From Bacteroidota bacterium (GTDB taxonomy: Bacteria; Bacteroidota; Bacteroidia; Chitinophagales; Saprospiraceae), in NCBI GenBank assembly GCA_963169455.1, contig CAUJDW010000158.1, positions 1 to 64,000 on the forward strand: a stretch of 64,000 nucleotides of DNA, in the 5' to 3' direction. The translations under genes were made by a program, and so were the position numbers. A model generated the notes under the pieces. The model ran no database searches and was not told the DNA's origin. It worked only from the letters and a program-made list of their open reading frames with translations. This document shows positions 20,209 to 30,362 of this stretch, in pieces (positions within the stretch are counted from its first letter, which is position 1; each line of letters begins with the position of its first letter).

Positions 20209-20844
20209 TGTGAAAAGGATATCCTCCCTAACAAGGTGTAAACAAGTTTTTTTATGTTTTCCACACAGATATCCACATCATTTGGCGCTCCGTAGGGCGA
20301 ATTCCACATTATTTTCACATCAAACCCCGCTTTTTTGTGGAAAAATAAAGGGCTTTTTGTGAAACAATTTCCACCTTTTTTTCTTGCCATTAGAGAAAAA
20401 AATTCAGACCTTTGGAGGTTAGACGGCAAAGTCAAACTCCTTTGTGAGTTTTCCAACCCAACTTTAGGCCTGATATAACGCTGAGCACTCCGAACCTGGA
20501 GTTGCAGAGTGAAAACAACTGACTATCTGCCTCATTCTGCCATTATATTCCGGCAACATAGTCAGATAGCCGTTCCAACTTGAGGATTGCGGGAAACCAG
20601 GTGGGTTAACCCATATCGAACAGGTATTAAAAGCCCGGCGGGCTGCATAGCCCCTGGTCGGGAAAGCCTTCGCGCCAGGCTTTCGCCAGCGCCCGGCGCT
20701 GAGAAAGCGGCGGCGGCATCGGGACGCACTTTCCCGGGATGCCGGGCAATTATACCCCAACCAGCCTGAAAACGAAATCCCCGGCGGCGGGAAAAAACAG
20801 CACCCTGAACACACATACAATTCAGAAAATAAAACGGCAGCAGG

Positions 20845-21867
20845 ATGACTTTCAAAATTATTTTTTCCGGCCAGTTGGAGTTCGGCACCGAACGCAGCTT
20901 CGAGCGCCTGGTGGAGTTATTCACCCACCGGGCCGAAAACTACTATCGGAATGTATTGCTCGTCAAAGCGGAGGATATCTTCAAAACAGAAACCTGCACC
21001 ATGGAGATTCCCCGCCTGATCGTGCCCTCGGCTTCCGAAAAGGAGTGGAACAACACCATCAACATCCTGGAATTCGTGGTCGACTACGCCATCGCCGGCG
21101 GCCTGAGCGCCTGGATGATCCGGGACGGCGAAGTGGTCAAATACCGGCATCTGGAGCCCAGCAGCGACAAGGCCGCCATACAGGCCTTCCTGCACGGGCG
21201 CGAACTGGTCAAGGAATCGGGGCGCGAAGAAGAGGCCAAAAAGGCTTTGAGCCGGGCCATCGAAAAGTTCGAACGCCACGCCAAAGCCTACGAACGCCGC
21301 GGTTTCGTCAACTATCAGCTGCGCAACTATAAGGACGCTCTCTACGACTATACCAAGAGCATCGATATCAACCCGCTGGCCGCCGAGCCCTACCTGGGCC
21401 GCGCGCTGGTCAAAATGGTGCTGGAAGATTACCGGGGCGCCCTCACCGACCTCGAACAGTCCATCAAGGGCTCCATGCCTCTCCAGCCTACGCACTGGCA
21501 GGCGCGCCGCATCAAAGCGGAATGCCTCCTGAAACTGGAAGAATACGAAAAGGCGGCCCAGGAACTGAAATTCGTCACCCGCCGCGATTTCGCAACCGAT
21601 GACCCCAATTTCAAATGGCGCAAAAGGGCCCTGTTCAACTACGGCCGCGCCCTGCTCGAAACCGGCAAATACGCCGAGGCCGTCACAGCTTTCGATGAAG
21701 CGCTGCAAATCACCAGCAGCCCCATCGACATCCCCGAGGCGGAACAACTGCTATACCGCGGCCTGGCCCTGATGAAAGCCGGAAAAACCGGCTTCAAAAA
21801 AGACTGGCAGGAGGCCGCCAACCGCGGCTCCAAACGGGCCGCAGAATTGCTGCAGGAAGCTGCCTGA
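20845..21867 (+). CDS. TPR-repeat protein
   Basis: Several TPR units (AYERRGFVNYQLRNYKDALYDYTKSIDINPLAAEPYLGRALVKMVLEDYRGALTDLEQSI). Confidence 0.82.
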   Translation: MTFKIIFSGQLEFGTERSFERLVELFTHRAENYYRNVLLVKAEDIFKTETCTMEIPRLIVPSASEKEWNNTINILEFVVDYAIAGGLSAWMIRDGEVVKYRHLEPSSDKAAIQAFLHGRELVKESGREEEAKKALSRAIEKFERHAKAYERRGFVNYQLRNYKDALYDYTKSIDINPLAAEPYLGRALVKMVLEDYRGALTDLEQSIKGSMPLQPTHWQARRIKAECLLKLEEYEKAAQELKFVTRRDFATDDPNFKWRKRALFNYGRALLETGKYAEAVTAFDEALQITSSPIDIPEAEQLLYRGLALMKAGKTGFKKDWQEAANRGSKRAAELLQEAA

Positions 21868-21916
21868 GCGCTTTCCTGCCATCCTGCTTGATTGGAATAA
21901 GACTATTATATTGCCC

Positions 21917-21950
21917 GCCGTTGGAGTTTCCCCTCCAACGGCTTTTTTTT
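21917..21950 (+). terminator. Intrinsic terminator after TPR gene
   Basis: GCCGTTGGAG (21917-21926) / CTCCAACGGC (21933-21942) + T8. Confidence 0.85.
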
Positions 21951-22018
21951 GCACGCCCGGAGCCCTGCGCAAAATTGCCGGCCGAAGCGGGCGTTTCAAT
22001 TACAAATCCTGATAGCTG

Positions 22019-23956
22019 ATGCCCAAAATCACTATATTATTGTTACCCCTGCTGCTGTACGGCGGTTTCGCCCGGGCCCAGGGCTATTACACGGAAAAAG
22101 ACGTGGACAAAAAGGCGCTGAAGCCCTTCGAAGAGGCTAAAGGGCACCTCAATGCCGGGCGTTTCCCGGAGGCGCAGGAGGCTCTTGAAAAAGCGCTGCA
22201 GAAAGCTCCCGCATTCATCGACGCCCGCCTGATGTACGCCGACCTCCTCCTGCAGTCGAAAGCCTACGAACAGTCGAAAGCCGAATTCGAGCAGGCCATC
22301 GCCCTGGCGCCCGGCTACGCACCTCTGGCCTATTTCTTCCTGGCCCAGGCCTGCTTCGAACTGCAGCAATATGAAGCAGCCGTTGAAGCCCTTCAGAATT
22401 ATCTCGGCTCGGGCAAAGCCCGGGGCAGCCGGAAGGAAGAAGCCGGCCGCCTGCTTGCCAACGCCAGCTTTGCCGCCGGGGCGGTCAAAAACCCCGTCCC
22501 TTTCGAAGCCCGAAACCTGGGGCCCGCCATCAATACGCCCAATCCGGAATACCTGCCTTCCCTCAGCGCCGATGGCCTGTTTCTGGCCTACACAAGCCGG
22601 GTGGACGGCAAAAACGAAGATATTTTCTACAGCCGGCGCGAAGCAGGCGAGTGGCTGCCTGGGCAGCCCCTGGAAGCGCTCAACACAGCGGGCAACGACA
22701 GCAGCCCCAGCATCTCCGCCAACGGCAAGGCAATGGTTTTTGCCCGCAGCGGCCAAAGCGGAAACTTCGACCTCTATTTCTCCGCACAGCAGAATGGCGC
22801 CTGGACGGAGCCCCAACGCCTGCCCGCCCCCATCAGCACCGGCGCCTGGGAATCACAGCCCTCCCTCTCCGCCAACGGCCGCGAACTCTACTTCGTCAGC
22901 GACCGCCCGGGCGGGCAGGGCCGGCTCGACATCTGGCTGAGCTTGCTTCAGGAAGATGGCAGCTGGGGCGCACCCCTCAACCTCGGCCCCACCATCAACA
23001 CCCCCCTCAACGAACAGGCGCCTTTCATACACCCCGATGGGCAAAGCCTGTTCTTTATGTCGAAAGGGCATCCCGGCATGGGCCAGTATGACCTCTTCCT
23101 ATCCCGCCGGCAGCCCGACGGAAGCTGGGGAACGCCACAAAACCTCGGCTACCCCATAAACACCGCCAACAACGAAGGGGCCCTCATCGTCAGCCTCGAC
23201 GGCAAAACCGCCTTCTTCGATACGGACCAGCCCGGCCCTACCGGGGCCAGGCAGGAAATGGGCAATGCCGACCTGTTCACCTTCGAACTGCACCCCGATG
23301 TAAGGCCCCGGCCGGCCACCTACCTCAAGGCCATCGTGCGCGATGCCGAAACCAAACGGCCGCTCAGGGCCGCCCTCGGCCTCACCACCCTGAAAAACGG
23401 CGCCAGCTTTGCCAGCGGCGAGTCCGATGAAAAAGGCGAATTCCTGCTCGTCCTGCCTGTCGGCGAAGATTACGCCCTGAACGTTTCCAGGGAAGGCTAC
23501 CTCTTCCACTCCGAAAATTTCGCCCTCACGGAAGCCGCCGCCTTCACCGACCCCTTTTTACTCGAAATTGAACTCAGCCCAATCCCCCCTGCCGGAGCAG
23601 CACCACCTGCAGCTTCCCGGCCGGTGGTGCTCCGGAATGTTTTCTTCGAAACCGCTTCCGCCGCGCTGCGCCCGGAATCCACCACCGAACTGAACAGGTT
23701 GAAATCACTGCTCGACGAAAACCCCGGCCTGCACATCCGGATCAACGGCCATACGGATGACGTGGGCGCCGAGGCCGACAACCAGCGATTGTCGGAAGCC
23801 CGGGCAAAAGCAGTCTATGACTTCCTCATTGCGGCAGGGATCGACGCGGCGAGGCTGAGCTATAAGGGCTTTGGAGAAAGCAGGCCCATCGCGTCCAATT
23901 CGACGGAAGCGGGGCGGCAGCAAAACAGGCGGACGGAGTTTGAGGTAGCCCGGTAA
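22019..23956 (+). CDS. TPR + PD40 propeller + carboxypeptidase-regulatory-like + OmpA protein (PorE-like)
   Basis: N-terminal TPR, repeated PSLSADGLFLAYTS / PSISANGKAMVF / PSLSANGRELYFVSDR blades, CRD (KAIVRDAETKRPLRAALGL), OmpA end (RINGHTDDVGAEADNQRLSEARAKAVYDFL). Confidence 0.88.
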   Translation: MPKITILLLPLLLYGGFARAQGYYTEKDVDKKALKPFEEAKGHLNAGRFPEAQEALEKALQKAPAFIDARLMYADLLLQSKAYEQSKAEFEQAIALAPGYAPLAYFFLAQACFELQQYEAAVEALQNYLGSGKARGSRKEEAGRLLANASFAAGAVKNPVPFEARNLGPAINTPNPEYLPSLSADGLFLAYTSRVDGKNEDIFYSRREAGEWLPGQPLEALNTAGNDSSPSISANGKAMVFARSGQSGNFDLYFSAQQNGAWTEPQRLPAPISTGAWESQPSLSANGRELYFVSDRPGGQGRLDIWLSLLQEDGSWGAPLNLGPTINTPLNEQAPFIHPDGQSLFFMSKGHPGMGQYDLFLSRRQPDGSWGTPQNLGYPINTANNEGALIVSLDGKTAFFDTDQPGPTGARQEMGNADLFTFELHPDVRPRPATYLKAIVRDAETKRPLRAALGLTTLKNGASFASGESDEKGEFLLVLPVGEDYALNVSREGYLFHSENFALTEAAAFTDPFLLEIELSPIPPAGAAPPAASRPVVLRNVFFETASAALRPESTTELNRLKSLLDENPGLHIRINGHTDDVGAEADNQRLSEARAKAVYDFLIAAGIDAARLSYKGFGESRPIASNSTEAGRQQNRRTEFEVAR

Positions 23957-24012
23957 TGCCTGAACCTGGCTCGGGGCTGATAAAAGTCCGGAAAGGCTAG
24001 AGCCGCGGCCCG

Positions 24013-25758
24013 TCATTTTTTGTTGCGCTTACCCGTTTCACTCGCCTGGTTGATGGCCAGTTGGTGCAGGTTTTCTTCCCGCAGATAGGGATGCAGCCAG
24101 TTGGCGCATTCTTCAAAGGTTTCGAAAACGAAATCTTCCGAGATCAGCCCCGGAACGAGGCAGATGCGTTCGAACATGTCCTTGGGTTGCCCGTGCAGCC
24201 CGGTGAAGGCCACCACGATGCCCTGTCCGAGCAGGTCCTGCACCGCCTCTTCCATGGCGTAAAGCCCCGACTGGTCGACATAGGGCACCCGGTCCATTCG
24301 CATCACCACGGCCTTGATGTTGGGCAGCGCTTTGACCAGTTCCTGGAAACGGGAGGCAAAACCGAAAAACAGGGGCCCGTCGAGGTGTTTGATGTAAACC
24401 TGGTCTCCCACCTGGTTGATGATGTCGCCCTCGTCGCTCCAGGGCACCTCCCGGGAATAGCTCTTCAGGGGCGCCGATTGGGCCCCGTGTTCCACCACAT
24501 CGGATATCTTTTTCATGAACAGAATGGAGGAAAGCACCATGCCGGCTGCTACGGCGACGAGCAGGTCGACGAAAACGGTGAGCAGGAATACCGCCACCAT
24601 GACGATCGCGTCGGAACGCGGCACTTCGCGGATGTGGCGGATGCCTTTGTAATCAATGATGCCGATGCCCACGGTGAGCAGGATGCCGGCCAGCACGGCG
24701 TTGGGTATGTGGCCGACAAGGCCTCCCAGCCCCAGAAGCACAACCAGGAGGAAAAGCCCGGCCAGAATGCCGGACAACCTGGTTTTCCCGCCGGCGTTGG
24801 CGTTGATGACGGTGCGCATGGTGGCGCCGGCCCCCGGCAAGCCGCCGATGAGTGCGGCGCCCATATTGCCGATGCCCTGGCCGATGAGTTCCTGGTCGCT
24901 CTTGTGTTTGGTTTTGGTGATGTTGTCCGCTACTACCGAAGTGAGCAGGGAATCGATCGCGCCGAGGAAAGCCAGCGTGAGGGCATATTCGAAAACCACG
25001 ACCAGGTGGTTGAAATCGCCGAGCACGCCAAACAGGCCCAGTTGAAGGCTGGGCAACCCGGTTGGGATCGGGCCGCCGGTGTTCAGCCGCAGCACCTCGC
25101 CGGCGGGAATCAGGAAAAATGACGCCAAAGATACCAGCACCAGGGCCAGCAGCGTGCTGGGTATGGCCTTCGTATAACGGGGCACGATGTAGATCAGCCC
25201 GATCGTGATGGCAGCAACCGCCACGGAGGAAAAATTGACGGCCTCCGGGATCTTGTGGATGGCCCGGATCGTGCCCAGGGGCCCTCCATCCGGAGCCGAC
25301 ATGCCGAAAAAGGGAAATATCTGAGTGATGATGATAATGACGCCGATGCCGCTCATGAAGCCGGACACTACGGGGTAGGGAATGTATTTAACATAGTTGC
25401 CCAGGCGTATGACGCCCAGCAGCGCCTCCATGGCGCCGGCCAGAAAAAAAGTGGCGATGATGAGCGGGTAGGCCGCCTCAAGCCCCCCGGCATAACTGAT
25501 GGCATCGGCGATGACCAGGGCTGAAACGACCGTCATCGGCGCGGTAGGGCCGCTGATCTGGATGGGCGTGCCGCCGAAAAATGCGGCCAGAACACCCAAC
25601 GCGATGGCGCCGTACAGGCCGGCGATGGCTCCAAGTTCCGTTTGTTCCCCAAAGGCGAGGGCAAGGGGCAGGGCTACGATACCTGCTGTTATTCCTCCGA
25701 AGAAATCACCCCGGAGGTTGGAGAGGTCGAATTGGAAGAGTTTCCGCATGTTTTTCAT
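24013..25758 (-). CDS. SulP-family anion transporter with STAS domain
   Basis: FFGGITAGIVALPLALAFGEQTELG..., QISGPTAPMTVV; C-terminal STAS. Confidence 0.93.
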   Translation of the reverse strand: MKNMRKLFQFDLSNLRGDFFGGITAGIVALPLALAFGEQTELGAIAGLYGAIALGVLAAFFGGTPIQISGPTAPMTVVSALVIADAISYAGGLEAAYPLIIATFFLAGAMEALLGVIRLGNYVKYIPYPVVSGFMSGIGVIIIITQIFPFFGMSAPDGGPLGTIRAIHKIPEAVNFSSVAVAAITIGLIYIVPRYTKAIPSTLLALVLVSLASFFLIPAGEVLRLNTGGPIPTGLPSLQLGLFGVLGDFNHLVVVFEYALTLAFLGAIDSLLTSVVADNITKTKHKSDQELIGQGIGNMGAALIGGLPGAGATMRTVINANAGGKTRLSGILAGLFLLVVLLGLGGLVGHIPNAVLAGILLTVGIGIIDYKGIRHIREVPRSDAIVMVAVFLLTVFVDLLVAVAAGMVLSSILFMKKISDVVEHGAQSAPLKSYSREVPWSDEGDIINQVGDQVYIKHLDGPLFFGFASRFQELVKALPNIKAVVMRMDRVPYVDQSGLYAMEEAVQDLLGQGIVVAFTGLHGQPKDMFERICLVPGLISEDFVFETFEECANWLHPYLREENLHQLAINQASETGKRNKK

Positions 25759-25880
25759 TTGTTGTGCTCAATCGGATGCAGTATGCAAATTGCAATATAC
25801 TGAAAATAGCAAGGCCCGGGGACGTTCCTTGGAACATCTCCGGGCTTTTTCACACTTTCAGGATCAGGCAAGCGCGCTGA

Positions 25881-26528
25881 TCAGATATCCTCTTCCAGGT
25901 TGTCGTATTCGAAAATCGGGTGGTCCAGGGGCGAATTCGGCTCCAGGTCCAGCAGGGGGCGTATGACCCCGTCGGCGAGGTCATACACCCAGCCGTGCAG
26001 ATGGGGGGCCTTGTGCTTTTTCCAGGATTGCTGAATAATGGACGTTTTGGCCAGGTTGTACACCTGTTCCTGGACGTTGAGTTCTATGAGCTTGTTCAGG
26101 CGCGCGTCCTCCGACTCCAGGGCGTCGATCTCCGCCTGGTGGTAGCGGTACACGTCCTTGATGTTGCGTATCCATTTGTTGATCAGCCCGTATGACTTTT
26201 TCGTCATGGCCGCCTTGACTCCCCCACAGCCGTAATGGCCGCAGACGATGATGTGTTCGATGCGAAGCACTTCCACCGCGTACTGCAGCACACTCAGCAG
26301 GTTGAGGTCCGTATGGATTACCAGGTTCGCCACGTTGCGGTGAATGAAAATCTCACCGGGCTGGGTCTGGGTAATCTCATTGGGAGGAACCCGGCTGTCG
26401 GAGCAGCCGATCCAGAGAAATTTGGGCGCCTGAATGTCGACGAGGCGTTGGAAAAAACCGGGATCCCCTGATATTTTTTCCTTGGCCCAGGCCTTGTTTT
26501 CCAGTAGCAGTTGTTCGTACGGTTTCAT
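25881..26528 (-). CDS. Beta-class carbonic anhydrase
   Basis: CSDSRVPPNEITQTQPGEIFIHRNVANLV and HIIVCGHYGCGGVKAAM zinc-ligand motifs. Confidence 0.96.
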   Translation of the reverse strand: MKPYEQLLLENKAWAKEKISGDPGFFQRLVDIQAPKFLWIGCSDSRVPPNEITQTQPGEIFIHRNVANLVIHTDLNLLSVLQYAVEVLRIEHIIVCGHYGCGGVKAAMTKKSYGLINKWIRNIKDVYRYHQAEIDALESEDARLNKLIELNVQEQVYNLAKTSIIQQSWKKHKAPHLHGWVYDLADGVIRPLLDLEPNSPLDHPIFEYDNLEEDI

Positions 26529-28099
26529 GATTTGGCAGGTTCTTTAATGAGAAAATCAGGTGCATAGGCCAGGCGTTTGAGGTTCACCTGTATGCCCTTA
26601 TCTTTTGCGGTGGCAATAAAGTCATTGAGTATCTCCGCATTGTCGAGGTCGACAAAACTCACCATGGACAAGTCGATCAGGACGTTGCTTTCTTCCGGTA
26701 TCTGGCTAAGATATCCTTTGAGTTCGAATTTGTGGATAAAAGACAGGTCCTTTTTGAACCGAAGCAGGTAATTGTTGCCGTCCTGGTACATGCTGATGGC
26801 CGAGTGGTAGTTTTGGCGCACCACGAAAAATGCGCCGACCATCAGCCCGATGCAGACCCCGACGAGCAGGTCGGTGAACAGGATAGCCAGGATCGTAACG
26901 ACGAATGGGATAAAGTGCGCCAGGCCTTTCCGGTATTTGCGCACAAATATTTCGGGCTTGGCCAGTTTGTAGCCGATGGAGATCAGGACAGCCGCCAGAG
27001 CGGAAAGCGGGATCAGGTTCAGCACGGCGGGGATGGCCACGACGCAGACCAGGAGGAGGGCGCCATGTGCGATTGCGGAGAGTTTGCTGACGGCGCCGGA
27101 ATTCACGTTGGCCGAGCTGCGCACGATCACCGAGGTAACCGGGATGCCGCCGAGCATACCCGACACTATATTGCCGGCTCCCTGCGCCATCAGTTCCCGG
27201 TTGGGCGGGGTATTGCGCCGCAGGGGGTCCAGTTTGTCGACGGCCTCGATGTTCAGCAGGGTTTCCACGCTGGCCACCAGCCCAAGCGTCAGCCCTGCCA
27301 GCCACACATCCTTGTTGGTGGCCTGGCTGAAATCCGGAAAGGAAAACTGCGCCAGGAACTCGGAGGCCGAAGCCGCGATCGGGACGCTGACCAGGTGTTC
27401 GGAACCAATGGCCAGCGCCGGCGCGAACTGCTGGAAAACAAGGTTGCCCAGGATGCCGAATGCCACCACGACGAGCGGGCCGGGCATCAGCTTCATCCAT
27501 GGGCTTTTTTTCACCCTGCCGCTTTCCCACCAGAAAAGAAATACCAGCGACAACACGGAAATAATGACTGCTCCGGGTGAAAGCGCCTCCCTGAAGAGGT
27601 GAATGAGCCCCGAAAAGGTGTTGTATCCGTCTGCCTGCCAGAAGGACTCATCGCCCTCATAATTGGCATCATAGCCCACTGCATGGGGAATTTGCTTGAG
27701 AATGAGGATGATGCCGATTGCGGAGAGCATGCCTTTTATCACCGCGGAAGGGAAATAGTTGCTTACCAGGCCGGCGCGGGCCACTCCAAGCAGGATTTGA
27801 AGCAGGCCCGCCAGCACCACTGCCAGCAGAAAGGCCTGATAGGAGGGAAGGCTCTGTATAGCGCTGAGCACCACCACCGCCAGGCCGGCCGCCGGCCCGC
27901 TCACACTGAGCGGCGACTGGCTCAGGGCGCCAACTACCAGCCCCCCCGCAATGCCTGCGATGAGGCCCGCAAACAATGGGGCGCCGGATGCCAGCGCGAT
28001 GCCCAGGCAAAGCGGCAAAGCAACCAGAAAAACTACTAAGGATGCAGGCAGGTCCTGCCTCCAATGCGCAAAAAGGCCGTTGTGTCGTCGTTGTGCCAT
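26525..28099 (-). CDS. SulP-family transporter with STAS domain (putative bicarbonate/sulfate)
   Basis: LVALPLCLGIALASGAPLFAGLIAGIAGG, SPLSVSGPAAGLAVV; overlaps CA start by ATGA; start MAQRRHNGLF. Confidence 0.92.
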   Translation of the reverse strand: MAQRRHNGLFAHWRQDLPASLVVFLVALPLCLGIALASGAPLFAGLIAGIAGGLVVGALSQSPLSVSGPAAGLAVVVLSAIQSLPSYQAFLLAVVLAGLLQILLGVARAGLVSNYFPSAVIKGMLSAIGIILILKQIPHAVGYDANYEGDESFWQADGYNTFSGLIHLFREALSPGAVIISVLSLVFLFWWESGRVKKSPWMKLMPGPLVVVAFGILGNLVFQQFAPALAIGSEHLVSVPIAASASEFLAQFSFPDFSQATNKDVWLAGLTLGLVASVETLLNIEAVDKLDPLRRNTPPNRELMAQGAGNIVSGMLGGIPVTSVIVRSSANVNSGAVSKLSAIAHGALLLVCVVAIPAVLNLIPLSALAAVLISIGYKLAKPEIFVRKYRKGLAHFIPFVVTILAILFTDLLVGVCIGLMVGAFFVVRQNYHSAISMYQDGNNYLLRFKKDLSFIHKFELKGYLSQIPEESNVLIDLSMVSFVDLDNAEILNDFIATAKDKGIQVNLKRLAYAPDFLIKEPAKS

Positions 28100-28313
28100 A
28101 GTTACAGTAGTAAAATTTTTGGATCCAAAAACAAAAAACACGAATGCATTATAAATAAATATGCTTTCCTGTTTTTTTGTTTAAAGGTATTACTATCTTT
28201 TTTCAATCCAAAAAAAAGCTCTTCCGGCGCAGATCGCTCACCGGTTCGCGCATCCTTAAAAAAAGAGAGGCTACAAAGGTAACCTCTCCTCTAAAAGCCT
28301 CAGTCACCATGCG

Positions 28314-28355
28314 GATTCTAACCATTTCCGGCGAAGCCGGAAGAATGGCAGAATC
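28314..28355. repeat. Nested inverted repeat / REP-like hairpin
   Basis: GATTCT aa CCATT TTCCGGC-GAA-GCCGGAA g AATGG c AGAATC. Confidence 0.6.
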
Positions 28356-28517
28356 GAAATAGAGAATCGCGAATGTAAAATATTGGGCTTAAACCTCGGT
28401 CCATTCAATAGAAAAGGCTTAGGGCAATAAAACAAATTAATAGTAAACCTATGCCAATCAAACATCAGCCGGAATAATTTGTTTTTGTCCCCCGGCCATT
28501 TTTTCGGAGTGAATACC

Positions 28518-30362
28518 TTATGAGTGTGCGGAAGGGAATTCCAGCTTTTTGCCCAGGTAAACGAAGGAAAAACCATCCCGGGCTTCTATTCCATCCAGCC
28601 GCGGGGGGATTGTTTCCAGCGAGCCGGTATCCGTCCTGATGAAAAGAGGCACGCTTTTGGGGCTCAGGGTTGCGAGCCGCACCAGGCGTTCCATCTCTTC
28701 GGGGGCCGCGGCCGGCGCCTCATGGATGGTGGGATAATCCCTGGCTGCTTCATTGAAGTTCAAAAAATCATCGGTGTAGGAAAACAGGCCATGGGAGGGC
28801 GCCCCATCCGGGCTGTGCTTCAATTCTTCCGGGGTGATGAGCCGGAAGGCGCCATTTTCGCCAAAAATCTTTTGGTATTTATGGACGACGTATTGGTTTA
28901 TCTCGGGGCTGCTGGTCATGGCGATCATATAACCCATGTCCAGCAGTTCGAAATACTCCTCCAGGCCTTCGGAATAAATATTGGCCACAAATGCTTCCAG
29001 CCCCATCTCGCGCGCCTTTTTCACATTGCTTTCGCTGTTGTCGACCAGCACGACATGGCGGTTGTTGTCCTGTAGGAATTTTGCGATAAGCCGGGCTGCG
29101 GCGTTGGCGCCAATGAGCAGTACGCCAGATGAACCTTCCAGGGTCACCTTGAGCACTCTGGCCACTACCCGGGCCGTGGTGGCGTTCAAAAGCACCGTGC
29201 CCAGGACAACGAGGAAGACCAGGGGCGTCAGGTACTCGGCATCCGGCACCGACTCCGTGACCAGAGTGATTCCGAATAGAGAGGCAATGCCGGCAGCCAC
29301 GATGCCGCGGGGGCCGACCCAGGAGACGAATAGCTTTTCCCGAAGCTGCAACCCGGAGCCAATAGTACTCAGGAAAACGCCGAGCGGGCGAAGCACAAGG
29401 GCGATAATGGCAAAAAGCGCCAACGGGCGCCAGTTATTCAATATGATCTCAATATCCGATTGGTCAATATTGGCCGCCAGTACGATAAACAGTATCGAGA
29501 TAAGCAACACGCTCAGCGATTCCTTGAACGAGAGGATCTCCTTCAAGCGGGGTACGTCCATGTTGCCCAGCACCATGCCCATAACGACCACCGATAAAAG
29601 GCCGGATTCGTGAGCCAGCCAGTGGGAAAACACAAAAACGCCCAACACCAGCGCCAGCGTGAATACATTGAGCAGGTAATGGGGTATATGGCCTGCTCTG
29701 ATCAACAGGTAAAGCATATAGGCCGCAACAGCGCCAATGGCCAGCCCCAGCAGCAAGGTCTCGAAAAAAGAGGCGAACACATGCGTAGTGAGTTCCACAC
29801 CCCACTGCGCAGAGCGGATAAACTCGAACACCAGCACCGCCACAAGGGCGCCGATAGGGTCGATGAGAATGCCTTCCCACTTGAGCACGGCCGACACATT
29901 CCGGTTCAGAGGCACATTCTGCAGGATAGGGGCGATAACGGTCGGCCCGGTGACGATGATCAGGCTGGCGAACAGGAATGAAATGGGCCAGGAGAGCTGT
30001 ACGACATAGTGGGCGGCCAGGCCTGCTCCGAAAAAAGTGGTAATGGAGCCGATCGTGATGAGCTTTAGTATATCGGGCCCGACCAGGGCAAGCTCCCGCC
30101 GCTTCAGAGTGAGCCCGCCCTCAAACAAAATGATGCCGATAGCCAGCGAAACAAAGGCAAATAAATACTTTTCGGGAAAAATGCCTCCATCATCCTGGAT
30201 CATGGGTTCGATGAGCTTGTGCCCGTCTTTCGTAAAAAAAGCCGAAACCGGCCCTACGCCCAGCCCGATCAGGATGAGGGGCAGAATAGCAGGTACGCGG
30301 ATGCGCCACGCTATCCACTGCGCGAGTATGCCAAGGATGATGATGCCGGCTAATTCAAACAT
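28518..30362 (-). CDS. CPA1-type Na+/H+ (cation:proton) antiporter with TrkA-N domain
   Basis: Multi-TM exchanger domain (FEGGLTLKRREL, VTGPTVIAPIL), GVLLIGANAAARLIAKFLQDNNRHVVLVDNS Rossmann motif; start MFELAGII. Confidence 0.9.
   Translation of the reverse strand: MFELAGIIILGILAQWIAWRIRVPAILPLILIGLGVGPVSAFFTKDGHKLIEPMIQDDGGIFPEKYLFAFVSLAIGIILFEGGLTLKRRELALVGPDILKLITIGSITTFFGAGLAAHYVVQLSWPISFLFASLIIVTGPTVIAPILQNVPLNRNVSAVLKWEGILIDPIGALVAVLVFEFIRSAQWGVELTTHVFASFFETLLLGLAIGAVAAYMLYLLIRAGHIPHYLLNVFTLALVLGVFVFSHWLAHESGLLSVVVMGMVLGNMDVPRLKEILSFKESLSVLLISILFIVLAANIDQSDIEIILNNWRPLALFAIIALVLRPLGVFLSTIGSGLQLREKLFVSWVGPRGIVAAGIASLFGITLVTESVPDAEYLTPLVFLVVLGTVLLNATTARVVARVLKVTLEGSSGVLLIGANAAARLIAKFLQDNNRHVVLVDNSESNVKKAREMGLEAFVANIYSEGLEEYFELLDMGYMIAMTSSPEINQYVVHKYQKIFGENGAFRLITPEELKHSPDGAPSHGLFSYTDDFLNFNEAARDYPTIHEAPAAAPEEMERLVRLATLSPKSVPLFIRTDTGSLETIPPRLDGIEARDGFSFVYLGKKLEFPSAHS

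Noticed and set aside
20464-20820. 118-aa minus-strand ORF in the structured intergenic region
   Set aside because: Cys/Arg/Ser/Pro-rich low-coherence translation and no family resemblance; palindromes span it, so it was treated as non-coding.
24061-25122. 353-aa plus-strand ORF (and 26732..27580 +, 42014..43114 +, 57466..58482 +, 58397..59482 +)
   Set aside because: All lie opposite well-supported SulP, mutase or Rnf genes and have shadow-type composition.
25814-25850. Hairpin GCCCGGGGACGTTCC/GGAACATCTCCGGGC + T5 between carbonic anhydrase and SulP genes
   Set aside because: T run is on the plus strand while both flanking genes are minus-strand, so it is not clearly a terminator for either; left unassigned rather than called a novel element.
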